37,394 bases of DNA from Pseudomonadota bacterium (GTDB lineage Bacteria; Pseudomonadota; Gammaproteobacteria; Burkholderiales; Ferrovaceae). The stretch spans positions 1 through 37,394 of the forward strand of contig JAKBBG010000011.1 in the NCBI GenBank assembly GCA_021826025.1, given 5' to 3'. The position numbers were made by a program, and so were the translations under genes. Position 1 is the first letter of the stretch. Each line of letters starts with the position of its first letter. The notes under the pieces are model-generated. The model did not search any database and was not told the origin of the DNA. It saw nothing but the letters and a program-made list of their open reading frames with translations. Shown here piece by piece: positions 1 to 11,255 of this stretch.

Positions 1-1
1 G

Positions 2-160
2 GACCTGCGGTATAACGCCACGCTGACGCAAAAATGGAGCCTGGTGGCTTCGGCAAACAATCTGTTGAACCGGCAGTATTACGACTATGCCAATACCTAC
101 GGTGCGATCTATCCGTCGCCGGGACGGATGATGTCGCTACTGGCCAAGTACCGCTTCTGA
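2..160 (+). CDS. TonB-dependent receptor, C-terminal fragment (BtuB-like)
   Basis: Only the last 52 codons are in the window; the gene begins upstream of base 1. The reading frame from base 2 ends at TGA 158-160. It has alternating polar and hydrophobic stretches and ends in K-Y-R-F. It also carries the N-N-L-L-N-R-Q-Y-Y and P-G-R-M signature of the last two beta strands of TonB-dependent outer-membrane receptors, where a terminal Phe serves barrel assembly. Receptors of this family import vitamin B12 or siderophores across the outer membrane. The stop lies 11 bases from the converging stop of a BtuM-like gene, which makes cobalamin the likely substrate. That substrate call is an inference from context, since the plug and ligand-binding parts are not visible. 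Confidence 0.8.
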   Translation, partial: DLRYNATLTQKWSLVASANNLLNRQYYDYANTYGAIYPSPGRMMSLLAKYRF

Positions 161-171
161 AATCGGCTGGC

Positions 172-744
172 TCAGGCAGAACGCCGGGGAAGGAATCCGG
201 CGCTCCGCAGCAGGCGGTAGGCGAGGGCGGCCAGGGCGAATGCGCCGACCCAGAATGCGAACGCTTCCAGCGTGGCGGGCGCCCAGGTGACCAGGTAATG
301 CATCAGCCCGTTCAGGCCCTCCTGCCGGACCTTTCCGGAAAATAGGTAAAAACTGCCGCTGGCGAGCGTTTCAGCGGCCAGGATGCTGGAGAGTGACGCC
401 GCCACGACCAGCCCGTCCCCCAGTTTCCAGTGCAGGTGCCGGGCGGCCAGGCGTCCTGCCAGCCAGAGCGTTCCATACGCAGGGACCATGAAAAGATAAG
501 CCGGGCTGATGCAAAAATCGCTCACGCCACCCCAGGTGATTGCGGCATAATCCAGCCCCCCCACCAGGGCAAGGCCGGAAATCCACCAGCCGGCGCGCTG
601 CAGCAGCAGCCCGCCCAGATAAAAGGCAGCCCACGTGGCCGGCGGAAAATGGAGGGCGGTCAGATCGTGCTGCCCGTGTGTTGCGGCCACCAATCCTCCC
701 AGCAACAGGGCGGTGATGCGGCGCGTGCGGTCATCCAGGGTCAT
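172..744 (-). CDS. btuM: BtuM-like cobalamin transport membrane protein
   Basis: This 190-residue protein is very hydrophobic, with about five or six membrane segments and a short N-terminal tail. It resembles BtuM, a small B12 permease related to ECF S-components that works without a dedicated ABC partner and was studied in Thiobacillus denitrificans. The loop after the second or third segment reads S-D-F-C-I-S-P-A-Y-L-F, placing Cys78 where the family has its cobalt-coordinating, decyanating cysteine. His26, Asp65 and Tyr83 sit at matching distances. Length and Cys position both fit the family. The gene converges on a TonB-dependent receptor, the usual genomic company of BtuM. The ATG at 744 has only a weak ribosome binding site. 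There is no room upstream for a full cobalamin riboswitch. The family call rests on recall of the motif, not on an alignment. Confidence 0.75.
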   Translation of the reverse strand: MTLDDRTRRITALLLGGLVAATHGQHDLTALHFPPATWAAFYLGGLLLQRAGWWISGLALVGGLDYAAITWGGVSDFCISPAYLFMVPAYGTLWLAGRLAARHLHWKLGDGLVVAASLSSILAAETLASGSFYLFSGKVRQEGLNGLMHYLVTWAPATLEAFAFWVGAFALAALAYRLLRSAGFLPRRSA

Positions 745-800
745 GTCGTTCAGGGTGTTGCAGTCTGTTTTGTCCGCTTGTCATGTTAGCAGATTCCCGA

Positions 801-828
801 CTGGAAGGGAGCCAGGGTACGGTATACT
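801..828 (+). promoter_or_regulatory. possible promoter of msbA
   Basis: A good -10 box, TATACT, lies at 823-828. The best -35 candidate at 16 bp spacing, CTGGAA at 801-806, is weak. A start of transcription near 835 would leave the ATG at 783 outside the transcript and favour the GTG start of msbA at 861. Confidence 0.35.
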
Positions 829-860
829 GCCAGCCTCTCGTTGTTTCAGGACCACGGTCT

Positions 861-2618
861 GTGTCCCTGCCATCGTTCCCGGTACATAGCGCCACGCTCT
901 ACCGCCGACTGCTCCGCTACGTTCTGCCTTATCGATGGGAATTCGTGGCAGCCATCGTCGGCATGGTGGTCACGGCGGCCACCGAGCCGCTGCTGCCTGC
1001 GCTGCTCAAACCCTTGCTCGACATGAGTTTCGTGCACAAGGATCCGGCCTGGATGCGCTGGGTGCCGGTAATGCTGCTTGCCCTCTTCGTGGTGCGCGGA
1101 ATCGCCAACTTCGTATCGAAGTTTGCCATGAACTGGGTTGGCAACAAGGTGGTGATGGACCTGCGCGGACAAATGTTCGACCGCCTGCTCCAGCTGCCCG
1201 TGCGCTACTTTGACGACCACACGGCAGGAACGCTCATTTCCAAGCTGGTTTTCGACGCCAACCAGGTGATGACGGCCGCCACCACCGCCATCACCAATCT
1301 CGTCACGGATTCCTTCGTGGTGGTGGGGCTGCTCACCTGGCTGGTGTATCTCAACTGGAAATTGACCAGTATCACGCTGCTCGCGGCCCCTCCCATTGCC
1401 TGGGTGGTCAAGAAATTCAACGCGCGCCTGCGCAACGCCAACCGCGAAAACATGAAGGCGATGGGCGGCATCACCACGGTACTGGACGAAACCATCAGCT
1501 GCCAGAAAGTGATCAAGGTGTTCGGCGGCGTGGAAGCGGAAACCGACCGTTTCCGGGAGGCCAGCAACCGGGTGCGTCGCCTCAACATGAAGCAGGCTGC
1601 AGCCGGGGCCGCCAACGTGCCCCTGGTCCAGTTTTTTGCCGCCCTGGCCGTGGCAGCGATCATCTGGCTCGCGACGCTCCAGGCCGGGGCCGACGAAACG
1701 ACCGTCGGGGGATTCGTCTCCTTCATCACCGCCATGATCATGTTGCTCGCCCCGCTCAAGCGCCTGTCCGACATCAGCGAGTCGCTCCAGCGGGGCCTGG
1801 CCGGCTGCGAAAGCATTTTCGACCTGCTCGACCAGAAACCGGAGGAGGATTCCGGAACCTTCGCTCTGGACCGCGCACAGGGCCGCCTGCAATTCGAGCG
1901 CGTGACGTTCAGCTATCCCCGCGGCAACCGGCCTGCGATCGACGACTTCAGCCTGGACGTCCGCGCCGGCGAAACGGTGGCGCTGGTTGGCCAGTCAGGC
2001 AGCGGTAAAACCACCCTGGCCATGCTGATTCCCCGCTTCTATGCTCCCACGGCAGGGAGGATCCTGCTGGACGGGCACCCGCTGCCGTCGCTCACGCTCG
2101 CGAGCCTCCGGGCCAACATTGCGCTCGTGAGCCAGGACGTGGTTCTTTTCAACGACACTGTCGCGCGCAACATCGCCTACGGTCCGTTGCGCCAATCCTC
2201 CCACGAGCAAATCCGGGCTGCGGCCAAGGCTGCAAACGCCCTCGACTTCATCGAGCAGTTGCCCGACGGATTCGACACGCTGCTGGGCGAAAACGGCGCA
2301 CGCCTGTCCGGCGGGCAGAGGCAGCGTATCGCGATTGCCCGGGCCATCCTGAAAGACGCGCCGGTCCTGATTCTGGACGAAGCCACGTCCGCGCTGGACA
2401 GCGAATCGGAACGGGCCGTTCAGGCCGCTCTCGAACGGCTCATGGTGGGTCGGACCACGATCGTCATTGCCCATCGGCTGTCCACCATCGAAAATGCCGA
2501 CCGCATCGTGGTGCTGCAGGAGGGAAAAGTGGTGGAACAGGGCGCCCACCGCGACCTGCTGGGCCGCAACGGGGCTTACGCCCGCCTGTACCAGATGCAG
2601 ACGCTCAGCGGCGTTTGA
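861..2618 (+). CDS. msbA: Lipid A export ATP-binding/permease protein MsbA
   Basis: A half-size ABC exporter that flips lipid A-core across the inner membrane using ATP; it works as a homodimer. The N-terminal half has the six membrane segments of the type I exporter fold. The nucleotide-binding domain shows Walker A G-Q-S-G-S-G-K-T near residue 376, the LSGGQ signature near 481, Walker B L-I-L-D-E-A-T near 503 and the switch histidine in I-A-H-R-L-S. I chose the GTG at 861 over the in-frame ATG at 783 for three reasons: AGGA at 848-851 is well spaced from it, a -10 box lies between the two starts, and it gives 585 residues, close to the 582 of E. coli. The last 14 bases overlap the converging glycosyltransferase gene. 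The adjacent LPS genes support the assignment. Confidence 0.95.
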   Translation: MSLPSFPVHSATLYRRLLRYVLPYRWEFVAAIVGMVVTAATEPLLPALLKPLLDMSFVHKDPAWMRWVPVMLLALFVVRGIANFVSKFAMNWVGNKVVMDLRGQMFDRLLQLPVRYFDDHTAGTLISKLVFDANQVMTAATTAITNLVTDSFVVVGLLTWLVYLNWKLTSITLLAAPPIAWVVKKFNARLRNANRENMKAMGGITTVLDETISCQKVIKVFGGVEAETDRFREASNRVRRLNMKQAAAGAANVPLVQFFAALAVAAIIWLATLQAGADETTVGGFVSFITAMIMLLAPLKRLSDISESLQRGLAGCESIFDLLDQKPEEDSGTFALDRAQGRLQFERVTFSYPRGNRPAIDDFSLDVRAGETVALVGQSGSGKTTLAMLIPRFYAPTAGRILLDGHPLPSLTLASLRANIALVSQDVVLFNDTVARNIAYGPLRQSSHEQIRAAAKAANALDFIEQLPDGFDTLLGENGARLSGGQRQRIAIARAILKDAPVLILDEATSALDSESERAVQAALERLMVGRTTIVIAHRLSTIENADRIVVLQEGKVVEQGAHRDLLGRNGAYARLYQMQTLSGV

Positions 2619-3348
2619 GCCACAGTTTGGCGTAGCGGTAAAACGTCGATTGCGCGTTGGATACGGCGAGCAGCAGGCCATGTCCGCCGTCGAGAAAGCC
2701 GCGGCGCATCACGTAAGTGCGGAAGAAGGCCCAGGCCCCGTGAAGGCTGGCCTGGAACAGGCCGGCCCGTTCGCCGCGCTCAAAGGCCTGCATGGCCCCC
2801 AGGGTCGAGTAGCGGTTCGCCTTCTCGAGCGCCTCTTCCAGGGTGGCGTAGGTGTCGTGTTGCAGGGGATGGTTCAGGGTTCCCACCGGACCGTCACAGA
2901 CCAGGCGTTCGTGCACCAGATCCTCGGAAAAGCGGGCACTCCCCCGCCTGAACAGGCGCACCACATAATCCGGCCACCAGCCTCCGTGGCGAAGCACCTT
3001 GCCGCAATAGCGCGAGGCCCGCGGCATCCGGTAGGCCGGAGCGGCCCCGGAATTGCCCATTGCCGCTTCGATTTCCGCCCGCAATGTCGGGGAAACCTGT
3101 TCGTCGGCATCCAGCGACAGCACCCAGTCGCCGTGCGCCAGGTCCAGAGCGCGGTTTTTCTGGGGTCCGAAGCCGGGCCAGTCGGTCGCGATTTCGACAC
3201 GCGCCCCCCGCTCCCGGGCGAGGGCCGCTGTTCCGTCCGTGCTCCCGCCGTCGAGCACGATGCGCTCGTCGGCCCAGGCCACGGAATCGAGACAGGAGCC
3301 GATGGCGTCAGCCTCGTTTTTGGCGATGATGATGACGGACAGCGTCAT
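2605..3348 (-). CDS. Family 2 glycosyltransferase, WaaE/KdtX-like (LPS core)
   Basis: A 247-residue cytosolic GT-A glycosyltransferase. It opens with S-V-I-I-I-A-K-N-E-A, has the L-D-G-G-S-T-D-G-T sugar-nucleotide loop at residues 32-40 and the metal-binding D-A-D at 80-82. It also carries the W-P-G-F-G-P-Q-K-N-R-A motif typical of the WaaE/KdtX group, which adds glucose or a related hexose to the inner core of LPS. The exact donor and acceptor cannot be read from sequence. Its start overlaps the stop of the upstream epimerase by 4 bases (3345-3348), so the two are translationally coupled. Its stop overlaps the converging msbA stop. The position between msbA and waaC-waaA fits an LPS core role. 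Confidence 0.85.
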   Translation of the reverse strand: MTLSVIIIAKNEADAIGSCLDSVAWADERIVLDGGSTDGTAALARERGARVEIATDWPGFGPQKNRALDLAHGDWVLSLDADEQVSPTLRAEIEAAMGNSGAAPAYRMPRASRYCGKVLRHGGWWPDYVVRLFRRGSARFSEDLVHERLVCDGPVGTLNHPLQHDTYATLEEALEKANRYSTLGAMQAFERGERAGLFQASLHGAWAFFRTYVMRRGFLDGGHGLLLAVSNAQSTFYRYAKLWLKRR

Positions 3349-4349
3349 GCGTAGTAGTCCCGGTACCAGTGCACAAACCGCTCGATGCCCACCTCCAGCG
3401 GCGTGCTGGGAGCATAACCCACGGCGTGCGCCAGGTCAGCCGTCTCGGCATAGGTCTGCAGAACATCGCCAGGCTGCATGGGCAGGTATTCGCGCACAGC
3501 CTCCCGTCCCAGGCAGCGTTCCAGGGTGGCCACGAACTGTTCCAGGGGAACCGGCTGTTGATGCCCCAGATTGTAGATTCGCCAGGGGGCATCGCTCGTG
3601 GCCGGATCGGGGTGGCTGCGATCGAATGCGGGGTCCGGCCGGGCCGCCTGCCAGAGAATCCGGACCACTCCCTCCACGACGTCGTCCACATAGGTGAAAT
3701 CGCGCCACATCTGCCCCCGGTTGAAAAGCTGGATCGGCTTTCCTTCCAGGATGGCGCGCGTGAACGAAAAATAGGCCATGTCCGGTCGCCCCCACGGCCC
3801 GTACACCGTGAAAAAACGCAGCCCCGTGGCTGGCAGCCCGAACAGGTGGCTGTAGGCGTGGGCCATCAACTCGTTGGCGCGCTTGCTGGCCGCATACAGG
3901 CTCACCGGATGGTCTGCGGAATCGTGTTCGCTGAATGGCTGGCGCACGTTGGAGCCATACACGCTGGAACTGCTGGCGTACACCAGATGGGCCACCCGGT
4001 GGTGCCGACAGCATTCGAGCACCTGGGTAAAACCGGCCAGGTTCGCGTGGACGTAAGCCTGTGGTTGCTGCAGGGAATGACGGACGCCGGCCTGCGCCGC
4101 CAGATGGACCACGTGCGTGATGTCCGAAACGGAGAACAAGGCCGCCAGGGCGGCACCGTCCCCCACGTCCAGCCGTTCGAACCGGAATCCGGAAAAGCCG
4201 GAAAGCTCACGCAGCCGCGACTGCTTGAGGCTGACGTCGTAATAGCCGTTCAGGTCGTCCACGCCCACGACGGCATGGCCTTCCTGCAGCAGGCGTCTGG
4301 CCACATGCATTCCAATGAAACCGGCGGCTCCAGTGACCAGTATCTTCAT
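3345..4349 (-). CDS. NAD-dependent epimerase, probable UDP-glucuronate 4-epimerase
   Basis: A 334-residue extended SDR enzyme. The NAD-binding motif T-G-A-A-G-F-I-G is at residues 6-13, and the catalytic Y-A-A-S-K is at 152-156. The segment F-F-T-V-Y-G-P-W-G-R-P-D-M-A, followed by M-W-R-D-F-T-Y-V-D-D, matches UDP-glucuronate 4-epimerases (CapI/LspL type) better than GalE. The expected reaction is UDP-glucuronate to UDP-galacturonate, giving a charged sugar for LPS core or a surface polysaccharide. It is the first gene of a leftward pair with the overlapping glycosyltransferase. It diverges from waaC across a 65 bp gap with a -10-like TAAAAT only 10 bases from its ATG. Another UDP-hexose epimerase specificity remains possible. 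Confidence 0.85.
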   Translation of the reverse strand: MKILVTGAAGFIGMHVARRLLQEGHAVVGVDDLNGYYDVSLKQSRLRELSGFSGFRFERLDVGDGAALAALFSVSDITHVVHLAAQAGVRHSLQQPQAYVHANLAGFTQVLECCRHHRVAHLVYASSSSVYGSNVRQPFSEHDSADHPVSLYAASKRANELMAHAYSHLFGLPATGLRFFTVYGPWGRPDMAYFSFTRAILEGKPIQLFNRGQMWRDFTYVDDVVEGVVRILWQAARPDPAFDRSHPDPATSDAPWRIYNLGHQQPVPLEQFVATLERCLGREAVREYLPMQPGDVLQTYAETADLAHAVGYAPSTPLEVGIERFVHWYRDYYA

Positions 4350-4359
4350 GATGCGGCGG

Positions 4360-4408
4360 ATTTTAGCATGGGGGGCCGGTAGCCTCGGGGCCCCGCACCG
4401 CCTAGAAT
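4360..4408. promoter_or_regulatory. divergent promoter region, epimerase and waaC
   Basis: The 65 bp gap between the two divergent genes holds a leftward -10-like TAAAAT (complement of 4360-4365) 10 bases before the epimerase ATG. It also holds a rightward TAGAAT at 4403-4408, only 6 bases before the waaC ATG. I see no good -35 box for either. If used, the rightward box would start transcription at or next to the waaC start codon. Confidence 0.35.
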
Positions 4409-4414
4409 GTCGGG

Positions 4415-5368
4415 ATGCGCAGAATCCTGGTCATCAAAACCTCCTCTTTGGGCGACGTGGTGCATGCTCTGCCCGCCGTGTCCGACATGGCCCGACATTG
4501 TCCCGACGTCGAGTTCGACTGGATGGTGGAAGAGTCCTTTCAGGCCATCCCGCTGCTTCATCCGGCGGTGCGGCGTATCGTCCCCGTAGCCACGCGACGG
4601 TGGCGCAAAGCCGTATGGTCTGCCGCCACCTGGCAGGACTTGAAGACCGTGCGCTCGGCCCTGGTGTCCGGCCGGTACGATCTGGCCATCGACTTTCAGG
4701 GCCTGATCAAAAGCGCCCTGCTCGCCCTGCTCGCGCCCACTCATCGGACGGGCTACGCCTGGGCATGTGCACGGGAGCCGCTCGCCACCCTCGCCTACCA
4801 GGAAAAATTCATGGTCCCCTGGACGCTGCATGCGGTGGAACGCAATCGGCAGCTCGCTGCGCGGGTGCTCGGATACACGCCGGATGCCCCCGTCTGCTAC
4901 GGGCTCCGGCCCCCTGCGGCGCAGCCGGAATGGGCTCCTTCCGAACCCTATGCGGTGCTGTTGCACGCCACCAGCCGCCCGCACAAGGAATGGCCCGAGG
5001 ACCATTGGATCCGGTTGGGCATTGCCCTCTCCGGACAGGGACTGCGTTGCGTCATTCCGGGGGGCAGCCCGATGGAACGTGCACGTTCGCAGCGCCTGGC
5101 CGCAGGCATTCCCGGAGCCCTGGCCGCTCCGGCCATGACGCTCCACGAAGTCGCGCAGCTGCTGGGGCACGCGCGCCTTGTGGTTGGTGTCGACACCGGA
5201 CTGTCGCACCTGGCCGTCGCCCTGGGCCGCCCCGTGGCAGCCATTTTTACGGCGACCCGTCCCGAAGATACCGGAGTCTATGGCAGCCCTTGCGCTGTCA
5301 ATTGCGGCGGGCGAAGGCAGGTCCCTTCCGTCGATGTGGTCCTGCGCGCATTGCCGACACCATGCTGA
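4415..5368 (+). CDS. waaC: LPS heptosyltransferase I
   Basis: A 317-residue GT9 enzyme that transfers the first L-glycero-D-manno-heptose from ADP-heptose onto Kdo2-lipid A at the cytosolic face of the inner membrane. The N-terminus M-R-R-I-L-V-I-K-T-S-S-L-G-D-V-V-H is the family hallmark. The C-terminal half has H-A-T-S-R-P-H-K-E-W-P and V-G-V-D-T-G-L-S-H-L-A, the ADP-heptose binding loops. The length matches E. coli WaaC (319). It is the first gene of waaC-waaA-greB, overlapping waaA by 7 bases (ATGCTGA at 5362-5368). There is no clear Shine-Dalgarno before the ATG, and a -10-like box lies 6 bases upstream of it. Confidence 0.95.
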   Translation: MRRILVIKTSSLGDVVHALPAVSDMARHCPDVEFDWMVEESFQAIPLLHPAVRRIVPVATRRWRKAVWSAATWQDLKTVRSALVSGRYDLAIDFQGLIKSALLALLAPTHRTGYAWACAREPLATLAYQEKFMVPWTLHAVERNRQLAARVLGYTPDAPVCYGLRPPAAQPEWAPSEPYAVLLHATSRPHKEWPEDHWIRLGIALSGQGLRCVIPGGSPMERARSQRLAAGIPGALAAPAMTLHEVAQLLGHARLVVGVDTGLSHLAVALGRPVAAIFTATRPEDTGVYGSPCAVNCGGRRQVPSVDVVLRALPTPC

Positions 5369-6633
5369 ACACCCGGAGAAGCTACGCCCTCGTCGCCTGG
5401 CTGCTTCTGCCCATGGCGTTTCTTCGCCTGCTCTGGCGCAGCCGGCGCCAGCCGGCGTACCGGCAACACTGGGGAGAACGCCTGGGGCGCTATGCGGCGG
5501 CGCCCGCGCGTCCCCTCATTTGGCTGCATGCGGTTTCCGTAGGGGAAACCCGCGCCGCCGTGCCGCTGCTGCGGCAACTGCGCGAACGGTACCCGGACCA
5601 TCGGCTGCTGCTCACCCACATGACCCCCACCGGGCGCGAAACGGCAAGGGACCTCATCGACGCGGATGTTTGCCGGTGTTATCTCCCTTACGACCTTCCT
5701 TTTGCCGTAACCCGTTTCCTGGACCACTTCCAGCCCCGGGTGGGCGTGCTGCTCGAAACCGAAATCTGGCCCCATCTGGCCCTTGCCTGCGAACAGCACG
5801 GCGTTCCCCTGCTTCTGGTAAACGCCAGGCTTTCCGAGCGGTCGGCCGCGCGCTATGCGCGCCATCAGCCCCTTATTCGGCAAACGCTGGAGCGCCTTGC
5901 CCTGGTTGCGGCGCAAAGCACCGCCGATGCAGCGCGCTTCTCCGGATTGGGCGCCAGGGACGTGCGGGTGACCGGCAACCTCAAGTTCGACATGCCATCG
6001 CCCCTGGCCTCCGAAGCGTCGGCGACCGGGCTGCGCCGGCTGTTGGGCGAAGCAACCCGCCAGACCTGGGTCGCGGCAAGCACGCGCGCCGGAGAAGAGC
6101 AGCTGATCCTGGACCTTTGGCCTCAACTCCAGGCTCCGGGCAGGCTGCTGATCCTGGTGCCGCGCCATCCCCAGCGCTTCGACGAAGTGGCCGCCCTGCT
6201 CCGCAAACGCGGCATCCCGTTCGTCCGGCGCTCCGAAAACCGCCCTGTCCCGCCCGACGTGTCCGTGCTTCTGGGCGACAGCATGGGGGAAATGCAGGCC
6301 TATTACCGCATTGCGGACGTGGCCCTCATCGGCGGCAGTCTGCTGCCCTTCGGCGGACAGAACCTGATCGAAGCCACGGCCGTAGGCTGTCCGGTCATCC
6401 TGGGGCCGCACACCTTCAATTTTCAGGAGGCGGCCGTGGCGGCCGTGGCTGCAGGCGCCGCCCTGCGCCTGCAGGATGCCGCAGAGCTGCCGGGAACGCT
6501 GTTGCCGCTGCTGGAAGACGGGGGCAGGCGCCAGAACATGGGGCAGGCCGGGCAACGTTTCACGTTGCAGCACCAGGGCGCCACCCGTAACATTCTCGCC
6601 TTGATCGACCGTTATATCCCATCCGGATCATGA
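5362..6633 (+). CDS. waaA: Kdo transferase (3-deoxy-D-manno-octulosonic acid transferase)
   Basis: A 423-residue GT30 enzyme that adds Kdo from CMP-Kdo to lipid IVA. An N-terminal hydrophobic anchor spans residues 8-24. The catalytic glutamate lies in H-A-V-S-V-G-E (residues 56-62), followed by the L-L-T-H-M-T-P-T-G-R and E-T-E-I-W-P motifs. The C-terminal half has G-G-S-L-L-P-F-G-G-Q-N and the L-I-E-A-T-A-V-G-C-P-V sugar-nucleotide loop. The open frame extends far upstream through waaC, but only the ATG at 5362 gives the family length (E. coli 425) and the membrane anchor. It overlaps waaC by 7 bases and greB by 4 bases. Whether it adds one or two Kdo residues cannot be told. Confidence 0.95.
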   Translation: MLNTRRSYALVAWLLLPMAFLRLLWRSRRQPAYRQHWGERLGRYAAAPARPLIWLHAVSVGETRAAVPLLRQLRERYPDHRLLLTHMTPTGRETARDLIDADVCRCYLPYDLPFAVTRFLDHFQPRVGVLLETEIWPHLALACEQHGVPLLLVNARLSERSAARYARHQPLIRQTLERLALVAAQSTADAARFSGLGARDVRVTGNLKFDMPSPLASEASATGLRRLLGEATRQTWVAASTRAGEEQLILDLWPQLQAPGRLLILVPRHPQRFDEVAALLRKRGIPFVRRSENRPVPPDVSVLLGDSMGEMQAYYRIADVALIGGSLLPFGGQNLIEATAVGCPVILGPHTFNFQEAAVAAVAAGAALRLQDAAELPGTLLPLLEDGGRRQNMGQAGQRFTLQHQGATRNILALIDRYIPSGS

Positions 6634-7196
6634 ACAAAGCGTTCACCAAGGAATCGGACGCGGAGCCCGAGGACGACCTGGACGAACCCCAGGCGTCGCT
6701 GCCGGCAGGCGCCCCCAATTACATCACCCCGGCCGGGCACGCCCGACTGTTCGGAGAACTGGACCACCTGTTGCGCGCGGAACGGCCCAAAGTCGTAGAG
6801 ACCGTGGCCTGGGCCGCGTCAAACGGCGACCGGTCGGAAAATGGCGACTATATCTACGGAAAACGGCGCCTGCGTGAAATCGATCGCCGCATCCGTTTTC
6901 TCACCAAGCGCCTGGAAAAGGCGCAGGTGGTGGATCCGGCGCTGCAGGCCGGCAATGACCAGGTGTTTTTCGGCGCGACCGTGACGGTCTGCGACGAGTC
7001 CGGCCACTCGCAGACTTACCGCATCGTCGGCGTGGACGAAACGGACCCGTCGCGCGGCCACATCAGCTGGATATCGCCGCTCGCACGCGCCCTGCTCAAG
7101 TCCCGCGAAGGCGACACCGTGCGCTTCCAGAGCCCTGCCGGACCGCGGGAGATCGAAGTGGAAACGGTGCGGTACGAATCGGAAAGTCCGGCCTGA
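6630..7196 (+). CDS. greB: Transcription elongation factor GreB
   Basis: A 188-residue protein that stimulates RNA cleavage by backtracked RNA polymerase. A coiled-coil N-terminal domain carries the tip acidic motif G-D-R-S-E-N-G-D-Y at residues 66-74; Asp67 and Glu70 would bind the second Mg2+ in the active site. The C-terminal FKBP-like domain has I-V-G-V-D-E-T-D and I-S-W-I-S-P-L-A-R-A-L, which mark GreB rather than GreA. It is about 30 residues longer than E. coli GreB because of an acidic N-terminal extension (residues 8-28), which I believe is common in betaproteobacteria. Its ATG overlaps the waaA stop (ATGA at 6630-6633), so it is coupled to LPS genes. Confidence 0.93.
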   Translation: MNKAFTKESDAEPEDDLDEPQASLPAGAPNYITPAGHARLFGELDHLLRAERPKVVETVAWAASNGDRSENGDYIYGKRRLREIDRRIRFLTKRLEKAQVVDPALQAGNDQVFFGATVTVCDESGHSQTYRIVGVDETDPSRGHISWISPLARALLKSREGDTVRFQSPAGPREIEVETVRYESESPA

Positions 7197-7219
7197 GCGC
7201 TGCCGAACCCCCGCGTGGC

Positions 7220-7873
7220 TCAGAACTGGAACCGTTCGGGCTGAAGCACGTGGTGCAGGGGCGGTATGACGGTTTCAAACAGGGTTTCGGAATGGAGGTT
7301 GCCTGCGGCATCACGCATCCAGCGGACGACTTCCATCGCCGGCGCATCGCCCACGACGGCCAGCAGGCACCCACCCGGAGCAACGGCGTCAAGAAAGCCC
7401 TGGGGCATCACGGGGACGGACCCGGTGAGGACAATGACGTTCCACTGGGTTCCGGGCCGCCAGCCCTGGGCGGCATCACCCACTTCGACCGCCACATTCT
7501 CGTAGCCGCGGGACCGGAGCTTCTGGGCGGCCGCAGCGGCCAGTTCTGCATGGATTTCCACGGTAGTGACTTCGGCGGAGAGGCGGCTCAGCAACGCGGC
7601 CATGTAGCCGCTACCCGTGCCCACCTCCAGCACCTGGTCCGACTTTTTGAGGCGCATTTCCTGAACGAGCCGGGCTTCCAGCTTGGGCGAAAGCATCGAC
7701 TCCCCGAAGCCCAGCGGGATTTCCATGTCCGCAAAGGCCAGGCCACGCCAGGCTTCGGGAACGAAATCTTCGCGCCTGACCTCATACAGCAAATCCAGGA
7801 CGGTGGTATCCAGAACATCCCATGGCCGGATTTGCTGCTCGACCATGTTGAAGCGGGCTTGTTCGATATTCAC
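7220..7873 (-). CDS. Protein-L-isoaspartate O-methyltransferase family protein
   Basis: A 217-residue SAM-dependent methyltransferase of the Pcm family, which repairs isoaspartyl residues by methylation. The SAM motif V-L-E-V-G-T-G-S-G-Y is at residues 81-90, and the V-T-T-V-E-I-H acidic loop follows. The N-terminus has the M-V-E-Q-Q-I-R-P and R-E-D-F-V-P motifs, and M-L-S-P is present. The later part (W-N-V-I-V-L-T-G-S-V-P) differs from the usual T-A-A-P repair-enzyme motif, so its substrate may differ from that of E. coli Pcm. It starts at GTG. A -10-like TACAAT lies upstream on the same strand near 7911-7916. It converges on greB with a 23 bp gap that has no obvious terminator. Confidence 0.8.
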   Translation of the reverse strand: MNIEQARFNMVEQQIRPWDVLDTTVLDLLYEVRREDFVPEAWRGLAFADMEIPLGFGESMLSPKLEARLVQEMRLKKSDQVLEVGTGSGYMAALLSRLSAEVTTVEIHAELAAAAAQKLRSRGYENVAVEVGDAAQGWRPGTQWNVIVLTGSVPVMPQGFLDAVAPGGCLLAVVGDAPAMEVVRWMRDAAGNLHSETLFETVIPPLHHVLQPERFQF

Positions 7874-8077
7874 GGACGAACTCCAACGGGCTAAGGCATG
7901 AAAAAAATATTGTACCAGAGCCGGGTACCCGCCGGGACTGCGCCGCCCCTGACCGGTTCTTGCCTTTGGTCAAGCAGGCGCCCCGCCCGACACGACTCGG
8001 GGCGCGAATCAGGGTAAACTGGGCACGCTTGTTGCCGTCGCGCAAGACCTGTCGAGAATTTTCTTAGGATACCCCGC

Positions 8078-11249
<3,172 letters not shown>

Positions 11250-11255
11250 TCCGGC

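Noticed and set aside
7874-8077. Riboswitch or small RNA before dctA
   Set aside because: I looked for thi-box and other known cores and found none. Only weak promoter-like hexamers and a short CCCGA/TCGGG repeat (about 7986-8000) are present.
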